A stretch of DNA of 64,000 nt from Phallusia mammillata (taxonomy: Eukaryota > Chordata > Ascidiacea > Phlebobranchia > Ascidiidae), in the NCBI GenBank assembly GCA_003260075.1, contig QLIY01000158.1, forward strand, positions 3,792 to 67,791, written 5' to 3'. The notes under the pieces are model-generated. The model searched no databases and was not told the DNA's origin. It saw only the letters and a program-made list of their open reading frames with translations. The translations under genes were made by a program, and so were the position numbers. Position 1 is the first letter of the stretch. Each line of letters opens with the position of its first letter. Shown here one piece after another: positions 21,701 to 45,841 of this stretch.

Positions 21701-24700
21701 TTACAACGTATAACAAAACAAAGTAAAACAGATAGCAGCAGTCAGCTTAAACGTCCGCAACCAGGAATTTCGTTGGTGGATTTCATGGGCAGAACCTGTA
21801 TCGCCTTGGCCTTGCGTTTCGACATCGACGGTGATAGGAAGCGTTTCAATTTTCTTCGTGTTTATGCTCGAAGTATTAAATATTTGCATGACTGTATCCT
21901 TTCCTACGTGAAATCCAGGCTCAGCCGATTTTACAACAAAGACGGTGGATGTGGTAACAGGAAGTATCTCTCGATGTGTTTTTTTTCGTTTAGAGGTGCC
22001 TGTACCTAATACAACAAAGCAAACTTAAACTTTATGAAAATGTTCAACACATATGGTAATTTATAACATGCTATTGGTTTTAACATTTTAACAAATTTTC
22101 TTTAACTGGGGTGAGTTGCAATATTTTGTTACCTTTTACGCTGTCAGTTTTGTCGTCATCGGAATTATTGTCTTCGCCACTGCTTTCGCCCGAATTTTCG
22201 TCGTCGCATTCGTCTTCATCATCACAAGGTGGCGATAAAGAACCTCGAAAATTTGACCGTGTTACAAAATACGGAATCTCGCGAAGGGCTGGTGGAATCG
22301 AGTCCTCCCCGTGCGGCAAAAGCAAAGCCTAGAAACGAAAAACAACGTTGTTATGAAGGAAAGGTTTCCAAACAAGAAAATAACAAAACCTATCCAGCAC
22401 TGCCGGCAATCAGACAGTGACTTTCACGTGGCATACTAAGTTTTCCCCACCTTGGAGCTTAGACGAAGATTTTCTACAGCTTTCTGCATTCTGGGATGCA
22501 AACCAGTCACTCTCATCTCTGGGTTGTTCTGCTGGCCTTCTAAACCTTTTGAAGCAACTCTTTCGTTGTATCTAAGGAGAAAATGGTTTGATTGTCGATC
22601 TTCGAAACTGAGTATTGTTATCAGTATTCTTCACCGAACTATGCCGAAACCCTACACAATCTTTTTTCGTGACAATAAATCGAACCAGGTGCATTTTTTA
22701 ACGTAAAGCGTATTTACAATTGTACAACGGGATGACATGGGCAAAGCGGTTGACGTGGGGTGTTTGCTTAGTAAAGCTGGGGTTAATTCCCCTGCGTGAT
22801 TTGCTCGGAACTCGGGGGCCAGATACTTTGATGTCCATTCGGACGCGAAATGATCGTTGCGTCAGCGTGTGCCCTGGCATGGGGTCATCCGATTAGTTTT
22901 TTTTCAAATCTTTTTGAATATTTGTTTTATTTCTCAATAGTTTTGCCGTTCTTGTGAAACACCGCCTATATCGATTTGTTACACTGCTGGTGTAGATTGC
23001 GCTAACCGCCATCCTTTTAAATAGGCACTTCGCCTTGCAAAGACGATTTCCATTGTAAAGTTTACAACAATGTCAGTGTCGCCATACATAATAACAACCA
23101 AAACTAATCAACGATTAAAAAGAAACTTACAACCTTATGCTAAACCACTTTTATTTCTCTCGAAAATAATTGCTAATAAACAAAAAAATCCTGCAATTTG
23201 TTTCGGCGCAAACGAGTAAATATTGTCAAACAAGGTTACCAAAGGACAGACAACAAAAACACGCATACTCCATACTCTCGTTATTAACCAATTAATCGTA
23301 CTTGATAAACAAGCGACATCCATTTCTTGCAGTGGCATGCAAAAATCGGATTCCATATATGTGCATGTTTAGTTGTAATTACCATTCGTGGAATGCAAAA
23401 AATCTCAACAGTAAGTATAATTTGCGCTGAGCCAGTAAGTCAGCGGGGGCTGAAAGCGTTACACATAATCTTCTGATCTTTTGCCGTAAACACAACTCAA
23501 ATAACCATAACCAAAGCCCATCAATCTAATGCACAAGTCCCGGCCAATCGCGCTTTGTTCAATCGGCTAGTCACACTCACCTATCAGCTATGTTGTTTCC
23601 GTCCCAGCAAGACTCATGCTTTGCAACTTGAAATGCGTAAGGATCGATATTATCACAAAGCTTGTCCGGAAGTGTCAAGAAAAAGTTGATTGAAAGATTA
23701 AGCTGGTTGGCAAACCTGCAGGTGCATGCAAAAAATGAATTGAGTAAAATTGGCCTTAGCCCCCATTACCACAAATCTATAGGCCTTTTGTAAACTATCT
23801 TTTAATCACTCCTGGTGTTTGTGGTAGAATATATATTTTGTAAAGAAATATTTGTTACCAAAAGAATGTGATGGCTATCAGTTAAGGGTGTGAGGCTATA
23901 AAATTTCAAACAGGGCGTTTGATTTTGATTAAACCAGCGTTTCCGCTTCAAAGTAGCACTTGATACCGATAGCTAGTAATTAGACTACTGTCTGTGCCAC
24001 GAAATTAAATATCCCACGACTGCAATGACCCAAGTAAAAGGCAACCTTTTCGTGGTAAAGTTTGTTTCATTTGATGTTTATGCATAATGTACGTTTCTCA
24101 TTTCAACGTCAAAAAATTTGATTGGCAGTGATAGTAAGCATAAACGAACGTTTCAAAAAAACAGTTGTTAAGTGGGATGTGGATGAGCTTCTACTGTTAC
24201 ACGATGTTGGCACAGCCACTTGACACTTACGATCTGTGCAGTTACTTCCTGGCGAGAATCAAACATTTACGAGATCTGCGCAACTACTTTCCTGGTGGGA
24301 ATGGGTCGTTATCTATTGTTACCAAAGTGCCAAGTAACACGAGATAATTGCAATGACCCCAAAATATGGTTAAGATAACGTGCGGTTTGGAGCGGCAACA
24401 TTCGCGCAAATGTTTTGCCAACGACGACCAGTTTTGTTCTCACACGAAACTAAAGATGTAACACGGGCCACAAAGCAGGCAGTTGAGAAGGTGTCGACTT
24501 CGCACTTATTTTAAATGACGCGATGTAGGAGTTGAGTCATTATTGTGCGATGCATACATTGTGTGTCCCGATGGGTATCACGCGAAACATCTCCACTAAA
24601 CGGTGTGAATTATCCAGTGAATTACCACGGGTGTCCCAGCAGATTTCCCAAAGTGTTGTGAACTTGCCAAATCTAAACGTTTTTGAGACATTACACTCAA

Positions 24701-27700
24701 CTCGGAATTTTATATGTTGCGTCAATCGTTGCTGCAACAAAAGGTACAAAAGGAAAAGGGCTTATTTGTAATGCTAAAGTGTCAAATCTATTTTGTACAA
24801 CAAGGGAATTAATGACTTAATAAAAGGTTTTATCGGGTATAAAGCGTTAATTGGCTGTCACAAAGACCTCTTCAGCGGTAAATAAAAAGACCACTTCAGA
24901 CGGCGACTCGCGCGGCCATTCTTAGTCGCGCTGGCTTATTTACCTAGCCCATGTACTGCTCTTTGTGGCCTCACAAAAGCGTCAACACCGAAATAAAGGG
25001 CACGCGAAATTACTTTATCGGTTAACATAATGGTGAGCTAAGTATGACTTTTAAAAGATAGAAAGCCTGTTTGAACAAAAGCTGTGAAATCAAAAGAAAA
25101 CTCTTTTAGACGTTTCTTTTGCATCCAGGCATTTCATTTCCGCACTCCTAATTTAATTTTCTGATTTATATCCGTCGCGCAGGCGCACACGAAAAATTTG
25201 ATGCTACCATTTCGCATGACCGACTGGTCAACATTGAAGTCTGCAGGCTGATTGTCTTGCTTGACGTTGAGCGAGCATGGACAACACAAACACAAAAAAG
25301 TTGGACTTTATCAATTTCATGCTTGGCAACTAACCCGTATCATGATAACGACGAACTCGATTTGCCTGTCCTCATTGTAAAATAATTGACAAGTGGGTCA
25401 CAGCCTGACTGTGATGTTGGGGTAAAACTTTATTTTAAAACCCCAAAAAGTATTAAAAACCAAATTATTCAGAACCCGTTTTACTAAATACTGTGTGATA
25501 CATAGTCTATAATTTTAAGCATATGTTGTAAAAGTTGCTTTTCGTTGTGCAAGGTTTATTTCACGTTTGCATTGTTAAGTTTTCTGTTCTGCTTATTGTC
25601 TTACAGCCAAGGATGGGCATTTTACGTGCACAGTTTTTTTTTCAGCAGAGATCAAACGCATAACACATGCGCTGACCATCACTTACTGTAACATCTTGGT
25701 CCGAAGCCGGCGATCAGGTATCCGGTGTGAACGCGAAACTTCGTCTATCTTGATTTCATCTTCATTCTCCACTTGACTCGAAACTTTTGTCACTGATACG
25801 CGCTTTGGCTGAGCAAGCTGCAAAACTTCGTGAGGGGGGCGAATACGAGGCCTAATACCGAAAGTTGTAGGGACAGTTCCGTGGATCGCAGATTCCACAT
25901 TCCGATTCTGACGACCACGCTTTCCCTGACGAGTACGTTTGCGCTTCGAAAAGTTTGTGGTTTGTTTTCGAGAGTGACCTGCAATTACACAAATATGACG
26001 TAAGTTTACATCTTTACGTTAATGTTAAGAAAACTGACCTGATGAACGTTTATTTCTTGAGTTGCAACCAAGATCGCTGCTTGCCTAAAAACAAATTTGG
26101 CAAATTGTAAGCAAAGAAGCAGTTTAATTTTTATAAATAAGCAACTATGGGGACAGGACGTGTGTACAAAACAATCACATCGGCATTGTACACAAAAGTG
26201 TGTGTATATACCGATCGGATACTATCTAGCCGTTTTCACAATAAATATGTTGTTGGAAACACTTCAAAAGCCAAATGGCTTGAAACGCCTTGCGCGTGAT
26301 GTCACAAATGGCAACATCAGAAGTCGCGCGTGGAAACGCCGCTCAGTAAGCAATGAACCGGAACGAGCATTTCCATCAAACAGTTGCGTTTCCTTCGATG
26401 GTAACCGACCGGAAAACAACAAAACGTACCTATTTACTATGTCAGTAATAGCTACTTCAAAACATGATCACTATAGAATTTGTTGGAAGTGAACGCGTCA
26501 AAAACAAATCCAAACAAAATTAACATACAAAAATATCATTAGAAGCACCGACATGCTCGCATAGTACTTGTTTAACACTGCTATACATGTATAACACCCA
26601 ATTTATGACAGGAAGTATCGACAACATCTTCATATCCCACAAACACCACTGACATATGTACTCGTCCGGTTCATCCGGTGATAGCAAATAAATCAAAAAC
26701 CGGCAGGCGCAAGTATGTTCAGATTGTTGAAATCATAGCATAGCACAAAATTATATTTGCGCATTTTTCAGATTGTTTGTAAGGGACACAGTGCTTTGTG
26801 TCAACAAAATAATATGAATGCGTTTACCTTTAGAATCCTGGACCAGGCCGTTTGATTTAAACTTGCATTGGCAATTTCGTCGACCAAGACGTTGATTCCT
26901 GACTCGATATCGCTTCTTCTGTCGTTCATGATTTTTGCAGAAAACGTTAGTGCGACAAGATAATGTTTCCAGTATGGATCGATCTCGGACATACCGACAA
27001 GACACCTAGCAATAGTCTTCATGTTGCTGCTTCACGAAAGACCAGCTATACATACTACTTTACATGCCCTCGTTTTTTTATCTACAAAATTACAAATAAC
27101 TAAAATCTTATACTTTGCGATATCTTTTGTCCCCTATTGATGCGATTAAAAACTACACCTATGTCCACAAACAACCTGAATCTGAAATTGGAAAGCTCGG
27201 GAATTTGATTAGAAACTGTAAAACAACATAAACGTGCCGGAGTCATAAAGTTTAGTAGAACTTATGTTGAATTTTGTTTACACGGAAGCCAAAAAAGTTC
27301 TCATTTGACTATATTTCCGGTGGAAAAATGCTTGACCCATAACAAATACTCACCCTCTAATAACGTTCTTGCACAAACCAAGACAGGGCTTTATCAATGT
27401 AAGTCCGTAGCAATGAGAGCAGTATTCCATTTTCACCACTGCTTTCTTGCACTGTCGATTCTTAATTGAATTTTCAATCAACTTCAAAGAATCTTCTCCG
27501 GACTTTACAGCCTGAACACAACAAAACATATGTGCTAATTCGGCTCATGGACGTGTCCAATTTTAAAGGGTGTTCAAAATACCTCGTAAAATGCAAGTGA
27601 GTTGTTGAAGGTGGCAAATAAATGCTGACTTAATCGTTTAGGAAGATTTCCAAAATAAATGTTTTCCTGATACTCATTGAAAACGCAGGTGTAGTCATTC

Positions 27701-30700
27701 AAAAAACTTTGAGAGAGATTTCTTTTTATGTTGAGTATAAAGATGCTTTTGAATGTCCTAAAAAAATAACATGTATAAATATATGTATAAACATTGTAAG
27801 AATTGATTACTTGATTGGATAGCAATAATTCCTAATAGGTAATGCAAAATCTTAAGTCATGAATCAACACGGAACGAAACTATGGCACGATGACGCTGAA
27901 AGTTATGGAAAAATTCTAATTGACGAAGTAATGGTACAGAATCTGGCATATCACATGACACTAAAAGGTCGATGCAAAGCCGAAGACGTCTTCCTAAGGT
28001 TGTGAGGTTATGGCTTAGCGACCGATAGCCCACGACCTCTTGTCCAAGATTGACAAATGACCGCAGGTGAGCTGCACCGGCCTTCGTGTGGTACAATGAG
28101 GGATAAATATCATGTAACGGTATCGTACGAACAACGTATACTGCAGGTGCATGTCAATTGGCTGACCTTGGCTTAAGTAATGCAAACCACGTGTGTGTTT
28201 GGCAGCTTCGTAGCATGACGCTATCGGCATATACCACACAGCAAGATCACAATTCGATATGAGCTGTTCGTTGTGGCAGATGGCTTGGTAATCTCGACTT
28301 AATATTACCGTGCACGAATGAAGTCGGCAGGTGATCCATCACAAGCATGGTCGGTTTGGCCATCTGACTGGAGAACACGTGCGAACGCGCAAAGCTCATT
28401 TTGCCTTATCGGTGAGCATTCGCGCCCAGTCTTGTAATCAAAGCCTATCTCGCATGTAACGCCCGATAAAGGTGGTAACTCTAATCCCTGTAAACACTAT
28501 TATCGACATAATAGGTGGCTGGTGGCTTGTTAAACGCATGGTCACCCTTTAAGCGAGGAACAATGGTTGGCGATGGTTACGGGGTAAACATTTAAGACGC
28601 TAATGCATGAAATGTTTCGTGATCGATTGTGAGCGGGAAACACAAGGAAGATGATGTTTGCAAATAAACCGTCGTTTTTTGGCTTGCTTAAGACCAAAAC
28701 GCCTTGAGTGAACTTAACGTGATCGGGGTAATTTTGTTTTATCGCAGTGCTCATTCGCGTAAAGATTTCAACATGTGCGAAATTTGTCACCGCAGCAAGA
28801 CGATCGCGACAACGATCTTACATGAACAAGAAGGGTTTCGGAAACCCATATGCGTAGGATTTCGAACGGATATCAAAGCAGATTTACAAACAATTCGAAC
28901 GCAAGGCACAAACATTACCGGCTCAGCGCTGCTTGAATTTCGGAAGCCATGTTAAGCCGATTCGTCTGATAGCGAGCAAGATTAAGACTGCCGAAAAGCG
29001 ATTTGGATAATATTTCCACTGCATCCCTGGACGACTCCTCAGGAAAGGCTTTGAGCAAATGTGCCTTTGTTTCGTTGTACTTTCGTGAGTTTAGGTTCTC
29101 AACATCACCTAAACATGCAAGAAAACAACAAGTTCATCATAATGCCTACATAAACCTATAGCATTCTGGACGCTTGTTGGTGTCGTCCATAACAAACTTC
29201 AATTATAACAAGCAAGCTTTACATTACGATGGTTTTAGACCAAACTTGGTCAAACTTTCACTCTTTTAAAGTGTTGTTAAAATTTAACAGTTAAATACTG
29301 ATTTAATTCAAACACCCGGTCAGACCCTTCTCTCCAACACGTAAAAACAGATCATGGCAGTACACAAATTTACGCTTTGCAAATAATAACCTTAAAAACT
29401 TCTAAGGGCACAAACTTTTGCCAATAATTTTCGAGACATCAATCGCAAACACATCAAAGCATTTGACGAAAGAAACAAACATTTTAAGTCGCAACCGATA
29501 ATAACATGCTCAGCGAAAATCTAACAATAGGAGGTTCGCTATTGATGAGGGTAGTGGGGCCGTTACAAGGGAACGAAAGCACCACATTGACACCGGGGAT
29601 TTTATTTGAGTAATTATCGGATTTTTTAGATCTTCTAAATGTCAGCGACGGTCCGTTTGGGCATTTGCGGCTCTGTATGCTCGAACGCCTTTAAATCCCT
29701 CGAAGCCAGGTGTGCTACAAACTTGTCATTATTCGCGCCAGGACCAATTACGTCAGGTCGACCTCAAACGATTAACGAACAACTTGCTGCTGATAGCTGG
29801 TTAAAAGAAAACAAACAAGTGTCGAAGCACGGAATTCCTTTCAATTCTTCACAACAACAGTTTGACAAGTTATACAAAACGATCGCCACATCTCACACTC
29901 AGGGGCGAGAAATCGAATACAAATTAAAATTCAACGACGGAATTTATCCCACATCTATCCCAAAATGCTATGTTTAAACAGAATTTTAATATTTGTAAAA
30001 AAGAAGATTATGATTTGTACTCATCGCAACTTTAATCAAAAAGACCAGATCGACCAGATTAAAAATGTAAAAGCGGACTTAGAACTTCTACGCAACAACC
30101 GCTGTTTGGATAAGTCCACAGAAATGGTAACGAATGTTTGCTGCCTTCGTTTGCACAGACAACAGGAACGTTATTTACGGTTTATTTTCGACTCTCGTTA
30201 GTCAGTGCGAAATGTTGAGTTACATAGATTTTACGGAGCTTCGTGAAGTTCCTTGCGGGTTGACCCCAAACAAAGCTACCAAAACTCAGCATGGTCGAAA
30301 GCACGCGCGCGGAAGACCTTATTGATTGAACAAACACACTTAAAAAATGCTTCCCTAAAGCAAGCTCATATTAATGTTTAACGTTACCAGGCGCATGCCG
30401 ATGCGGGCGTTTCAGCTAAGGCGTGTGTAATAACCCCACTGCTGTGTTCGCAGTAAGCCGATCCGGCTTTCGGTAACTGAAAACTGGTGGCTTTTTGCGG
30501 GCGGCGCTTTTTGCGTCCAAAATCAGCAGGAATGACCTTACAGCGCGAAGTGAGTAGTGGCTGCGTGCAAAAACCTTCCGCCCGTGAGAAGAACTTGTGG
30601 CGCCAGGCGAAATCCATCTAGTCGCGTTAAATGCCGCAACTGCTTCCAGAAGAGACAATAGTGTACTCCAATCGATCGCATGCACAAAGAGACTGGCGCT

Positions 30701-32353
30701 TAAAATCTTTCGAGTGTAAAACCTCGAAACTAGCGAGAAGAGCAACTGCGAACTTTAGCCTGTGTTTGTCGAAAACCTTGGGTTCATCTCCCGCCTGTTA
30801 ATGGAATATGTTTCAGGCTTAGGAATCGAACTCTTAGTACCAAGCTTATTGGATCCAATCGCATTTGTTTGTGCACAATGTCGTAGGTTAAGTGTGCAAG
30901 CACGACAAATCCAATCGTCCGAATCAAAACATACTGGCACACGCCCAACAAAATGGTGCGTAAATGTTGATGCATCAATCCAACGAGAATCACATTTGCG
31001 TCAAATGTTTGATCCAAACGACTACTTGCAAGTGAAAATGTTCTAATAAAGACGATTGCTTGGATGCCTTGTCAGTTAATAGTGCCACTTCACGCCACAA
31101 AAACACTTCAAGCAGCTTTAAGCCCTTGAGTAGATTTGGTTTCATGTGGCAAGGTAAACCAGCCATTCACGGTCATGAAGCGTGTGTGGGGAGCACCATA
31201 CCAAATTACGGATTGTTTCGTTACATCTCACATCGTCGTTAAACGCCTCTCTGCTGAGTCAAGCTTCAACAGGCGTCAGAAAATTTTAGTATTCAGGTGA
31301 CAACCTGTCACGTTGTCCAATTTTTCATTGTATATTTCGTCTTCTTTCATACATACCTTCGAATTCGCGTATAAACGATGTCAACAGGTACTTGGTAGTG
31401 GCGAGTTTGGTTTTAATTGCATTTCTAAGATCCCGTTGCGATGCTTGCAGGTACTTTCGCTCCATGCCTGCCGTGCAGCAAGTCACGTGATCGATTGAAC
31501 ATATTCTTAAATCCTTGGCTAAAACAGAATATATAGGAACTGTAATGTGTTGTATACCATAAATTGCTTTAGGTTTAGAACTTTAGGGTCTAGGTTTGAT
31601 AAAATTAACTGTCAGATCATGTACACCAAAGGCGTCATCGATCATGTACTGGCATTACACACAAACTATTTTGCAGCAAACTTAAACTACCACGAAATGG
31701 AAATCTGCTCTGCTAAGTTCGTCAATGGCGGCAATTAAGTTTAAATAACTGACAGACGCTGTTGGCAAACACAAAAATCAAATTTACAGATTACTGAGAA
31801 GCAGTGAAGGATTAACATATAAATCATCATTTGTTTTATGCAGTGCCGTGACATTGTGACGAACAAAGGCAACCCGTCACGGGGCAAATTATCACTTTCA
31901 CGCTCGAGGATGACGAATTTTATGCACTTCACTTCCACAACTTTTCGCTGCGGCAATATTTCTATGACGACATGTAGCTTGCGGTGATATTCTGGTGTTT
32001 ACTGTTGCGATTGTTAAAATAAACAAAACAGGTTGTGATCAAAAATCTGAAGTTACTACAATCCAACATCGACTAAATCTGACTGCGAATGTTATACACT
32101 GATATGGTTGTTCTTGGTATTCGTATTTAAGGCAAAAACAGTAAATGCGAAAGCGTAAAAGTAAACAGCAAGCACAAACCAAAAATTTAAACTTACCTTT
32201 TTTCGGCATGTGTGGAACCATTTTTAGTGCGCCCAGTTTTTTGGCCATGAAGGACCTTCGTACATCGCCACACGATGTCTCGCCAAATGCTTTGCAAATT
32301 CCCGAGACACACAGAATCGTCACACACATCAAAGTGAGTATGCGCACATACAT
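21701..32353 (-). CDS. glypican (GPI-anchored heparan sulfate proteoglycan)
   Basis: Complete twelve-exon gene on the - strand, 704 aa. Exons: 32197-32353, 31357-31518, 28919-29108, 27583-27757, 27354-27511, 26828-27005, 26039-26084, 25687-25978, 23581-23715, 22451-22571, 22133-22328, 21701-22005; all GT-AG, phases agree. A signal peptide (ILTLMCVTILCVSGICKAFG) precedes SCGDVRRSF. I count 14 cysteines from there to ESCWDG, as in all glypicans, including DHVTCC and the hallmark MEYCSHCYGL...KPCLGLCKNVIRGC. Near the C-terminus, ENSGESSGED in an acidic run (exon 11) is a heparan sulfate attachment site, and the chain ends in a short hydrophobic GPI signal (LTAAICFTLFCYTL). Exon 8 is an unusually basic insert (KRKRTRQGKRGR) ending DRRLR, where convertase cleavage occurs in other glypicans. 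At about 700 aa it is longer than the usual 550-580. Glypicans modulate Wnt, Hedgehog, BMP and FGF at the cell surface. The GPC1/2/4/6 versus GPC3/5 subfamily is not decided. Confidence 0.93.
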
Positions 32354-34330
32354 GATTGTTCGCTTGTCAAATATTCCTCTGCGGACTTGAAATGTCAAAG
32401 ACCAGCGAATGTATGGCACACAGCTAGTTGCGGAGTTAAAAACAGATTAAACTACGTCGTCATCACCAAACTTTTCTGATCTTTCAATGAAACTGTTCTT
32501 ACGTCGGATTCCGGTTGGAAATATTACTCGCGCATAAACTCAAAATGCACCTAAAACTGTTCTCACAATGTCACATCAGCTAAAATTGGTTGCCGGGTAT
32601 TTGTTGGTCTTGACTGTCAAGCACAGATGAACGCCTTATGAACAGGAAGGGAGAAAACAGCAAACGTCTGTAAACATAAAAGCCATAATGCTTCAAGCGT
32701 TAGCTGATAACATACTGTTTGTTATGACATGCACCAGTTGTGCTAACGGTTCCTTACACCTGTACATCGCGGCTTGTTGCGAGACTGTCTGAGGCCCTCA
32801 AAGCGAAACCAGCGGAAAAGAGAAAAAATCGGCTGGCCTTTGCCAGATCACTCGAACTGGAGTGCGAGGCGCGTTAGTGTTACGTCACAAGCAACCCTTT
32901 GACCGCATCTGACAAATTTGACTGCAGATTGGCAGTTAGTTCCATGCACTTCCAATGACAATTAGCGACAGGTTTTTTTACAGTAATGGAGGTTAAGTGC
33001 GTCTTCTGGCAGCACTTTTTTATTAAGACGCTGAACAAGGATACATTACCCTTAACAACACCCTCAATCCAGACAAAGACACTTTGACCTTGCTCGGGAA
33101 GTCGTGACTTTATCCGATTTTACTTAAGCCGGATCTTTTCAAACATTGTCTACCTGCCAACTTTAATTTGCCAGGATATTGGCAATAATTAACTGCCGTC
33201 TTTTGCACTGCAGTACGATGTAGTTTTGATGCCCATTTCTGTTGCGAATCTGTTGTAACCTTCCTGATTTCGGGCGAATCTTGGTCAGTTTAAATTGGTT
33301 ACCAAGCTGTTGCATTTATCTGAAAATACTCAGTTTCGCCAAAAAATAGTCTCATCAATAATTCAACGATTTTCTATCGCTTTGCTCTACCAGCTAATCT
33401 TCAAGGGAACAAAATGTTTTGCACGTCTTACATTGCAACAAGCAAAGCTTTGTTTGGCTTGAAGTTTCTTGCTATTGAATTGATTCCCCAAAAAGCTGAC
33501 CCATCTTACTGTCAAAATCGCTTGTCCCAGGTTATATTAATTTGACTGGTGGCGGAGTGCACGCGAAAAACGCCTGAGTGGGATCGATTGGGTGGAAGCG
33601 ACCCAATTATCGAAGTTCGCATTGTCTCTAAGAAGAAATCAATATTGGCAACAGTGAAATACCCTTGAGTTAGTTGGAAGTTAAGCAAGGTCGTTGTACC
33701 CTTTTGTCTCATTAGTTCACCTTTTTACAAGACTATTACAAATATTAGCAGCAGATAGTAACTATCAAGTAACTATCCAATGCGCTACTCAACTGTTTAA
33801 TGAGGTTAATGCAATAAAACTAAAACTCCTTTTACCTTACCGACAGTAGAAAGATAGGAAACGGTTTTGGGTCAACAAATATAGGCGGCTGGTGACTAAC
33901 TGTGTCGGGACAAATGTTAGGAGCATGTTAGCAACAAATTTTATTGTCTAATCCCAAGTCGTGGAGTTAAGTCACGTACTCAACTTCAGACCAAATCAAT
34001 TTATCGCCGCGTAACGTGCCCACGTAAAGATTGTGTTGTGATAAAACTACCTTTTTGGTAATAATTAATCCGAAATTTAGACCAGACTCGTAACTTAACC
34101 TTTTCTATTTTCTACATCCTTCGCGATGATAACCGCACAAGCGGTTAACAAGCAAGTTATCCAAAACACTGGTTTACGAAAATTTTTTTTATTTCCGAAC
34201 ATACGAGATACGAACACAACACATAAAATGCGATATTGGCAGTGGGCACAAATATCAGACGCAAAAATACCCGGTCGATGTTGCTTTACATTTGGAAATA
34301 CTACTACAAAAATGGTCAAGTGTGAGACTC
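32354..34330. other. intergenic between glypican and MCM7
   Basis: About 2 kb between the glypican start and the MCM7 stop, both on the - strand. No gene, known repeat or clear promoter motif was recognised. The half next to glypican should hold its promoter. Confidence 0.5.
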
Positions 34331-44225
<9,895 letters not shown>

Positions 44226-44774
44226 TGTTTGATTGGCAAGACAGCTTGTACAAAATGGTTACTTGATTTCAGTTTATCAAACTACAAAATAAAAACACAA
44301 AAAAAGTTTAATGTATATATATGTATAAAAGTGACATTAAAAATCTCCTTGTTATCAAAAATGCGAGGTTTAAAATAAATACTGTTAAAGAAACAAATCT
44401 GTTGTTAAAATTTGCACACTATATTTTCATGTCAACAAAAAAAGCAGAGACAGATTGTCCTGTTAACAAAATAGAAGGTACCACACAAAAAATATTTTAT
44501 TTTATTATTGGTTAAATGATCGTAATGCTGCCTAACAGCGCAAAAAAGACATTGGGATTGCCCAACTAAGAATTTTAATACCTATCAAGCATTCTAGTAA
44601 GGTCAGTGAGTCTGTAGTTTTGATAACAAATACAAAAAGAACAACTTAAAATTACTTCAGGCAGCTCAAAAAGTTTTTTAGCCGCCTGTTACTTCACTCA
44701 AAACTTGCTTCTTGATTTTGAACCGGTGGTTCTCAGCCCTATACTGATCTGTTCGCTGCATACCAACTAAGCCT
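44226..44774. other. upstream of MCM7, no gene seen
   Basis: This should contain the MCM7 promoter and 5' UTR. GGTGGTTCTCAGCCCTA at 44726-44742 resembles an isolated hAT terminus. No other feature was recognised. Confidence 0.4.
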
Positions 44775-45841
44775 TAGTGGTTCTTAACCTTTTTATAACT
44801 GCCGAACCCCTACGACATTCTTCAGCCTTTGGTCGAACCCCAAAGTTACATCCTAGGTTTTTAAACCATTTTGTTTGCTGGGTCGTAATTAGATTTTGTT
44901 CAAACCTAGTGTCAACACTCAACAGTTATTGTTTGTCCTTTTGTTAAATTCTGACATAATAATACAAGCATCTTGTTTCCAGATTGCTTTAATTCCAGCA
45001 ATTTTTAGTTTTTACCAAAATGAAGCATTGTATTTTAACATCTGTACACAAACATGAAAAAGATGAAGTAATAAGTTTTTGCTGCCAACAAAATTTCGTT
45101 GTTTTTGTGCTTGAGAACAACGCGCACAGTGCTCTTTGTTACGTCTAAAAATAAAATAAAACTACAGTTCAGGGGTGCACAACCTTTTTGCTAGGACGGC
45201 CGCATCGCAGATTCTTGTTTCACCAACGGCGGCCATTTACCTGCTCTTTTGTTTTAAAATACTTGGTTTATATCATATAAACACAATAAATTAATAGAGT
45301 CCAATAAGCCCAGATTAATTTCTAGCTTGGTGCACAGATTGAGCTGCACAACGTGGAGATCGGTCTTAAGTGTTTATGATGTCATAATCTATATTGTGAT
45401 GCTTGTGGTACCTGTTTTGTTCGCATTGTTTGCACACAATAGGCGTACAAAAAGGCTGACGCATATGGTTATTAGGCTGGTAATACTCTTTTTAGTACCA
45501 CAAAAACTGTTAGAGCAGTTTAAAAATTAAAATATTTAGCAAAAGAGTTTTATTTATGTCACCGCCGCCTGTACATATATTTTAGTAAGCATGTTCACGG
45601 CCGCACCAACTCGACTCTACGGCGACATACGACCGTAGGGTGTGCACCCCTGTCTTAGTGTAAGCTTCCAGCGTTTTGATATTTGGCAAATAGAAATGCC
45701 ATTTTTTAGCGACTATAGACCCCATAGTTTGACCAAAACAAGTATATATTTGTATTGTACTTCAAAAAGATCTTCGTCGAACCCCTGATTCGGCTTTGCC
45801 GAACCCCTGGGGTTCGATCGAACCCCGGTTAAGAACCACTG
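44775..45841. mobile_element. hAT element (outer), hosting a second element
   Basis: The left end TAGTGGTTCTTAACC (first base changed from C) and the right end GGTTAAGAACCACTG are inverted repeats. Both ends carry CGAACCCC motifs (GCCGAACCCCTACGAC left, CCGAACCCCTGGGGTTCG right). AACTAAGG follows the right end and AACTAAGC lies three bases before the left end, a probable worn target duplication. The interior is interrupted by the element at 45170-45652. Confidence 0.7.
45170..45652. mobile_element. hAT-like element nested in the 44.8-45.8 kb element
   Basis: The ends CAGGGGTGCACAACC and GGTGTGCACCCCTG are inverted repeats. ACGGCCGCATCGC near the left end and TACGGCGACATACG near the right are subterminal GC-rich blocks. 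The octamers beside the ends (CTACAGTT and TCTTAGTG) do not match. Its position inside another hAT element dates it as the later insertion. Confidence 0.65.

Noticed and set aside
29639-29977. 112-codon open frame in glypican intron 2
   Set aside because: No family similarity, no splice context, and codon content like the surrounding intron.
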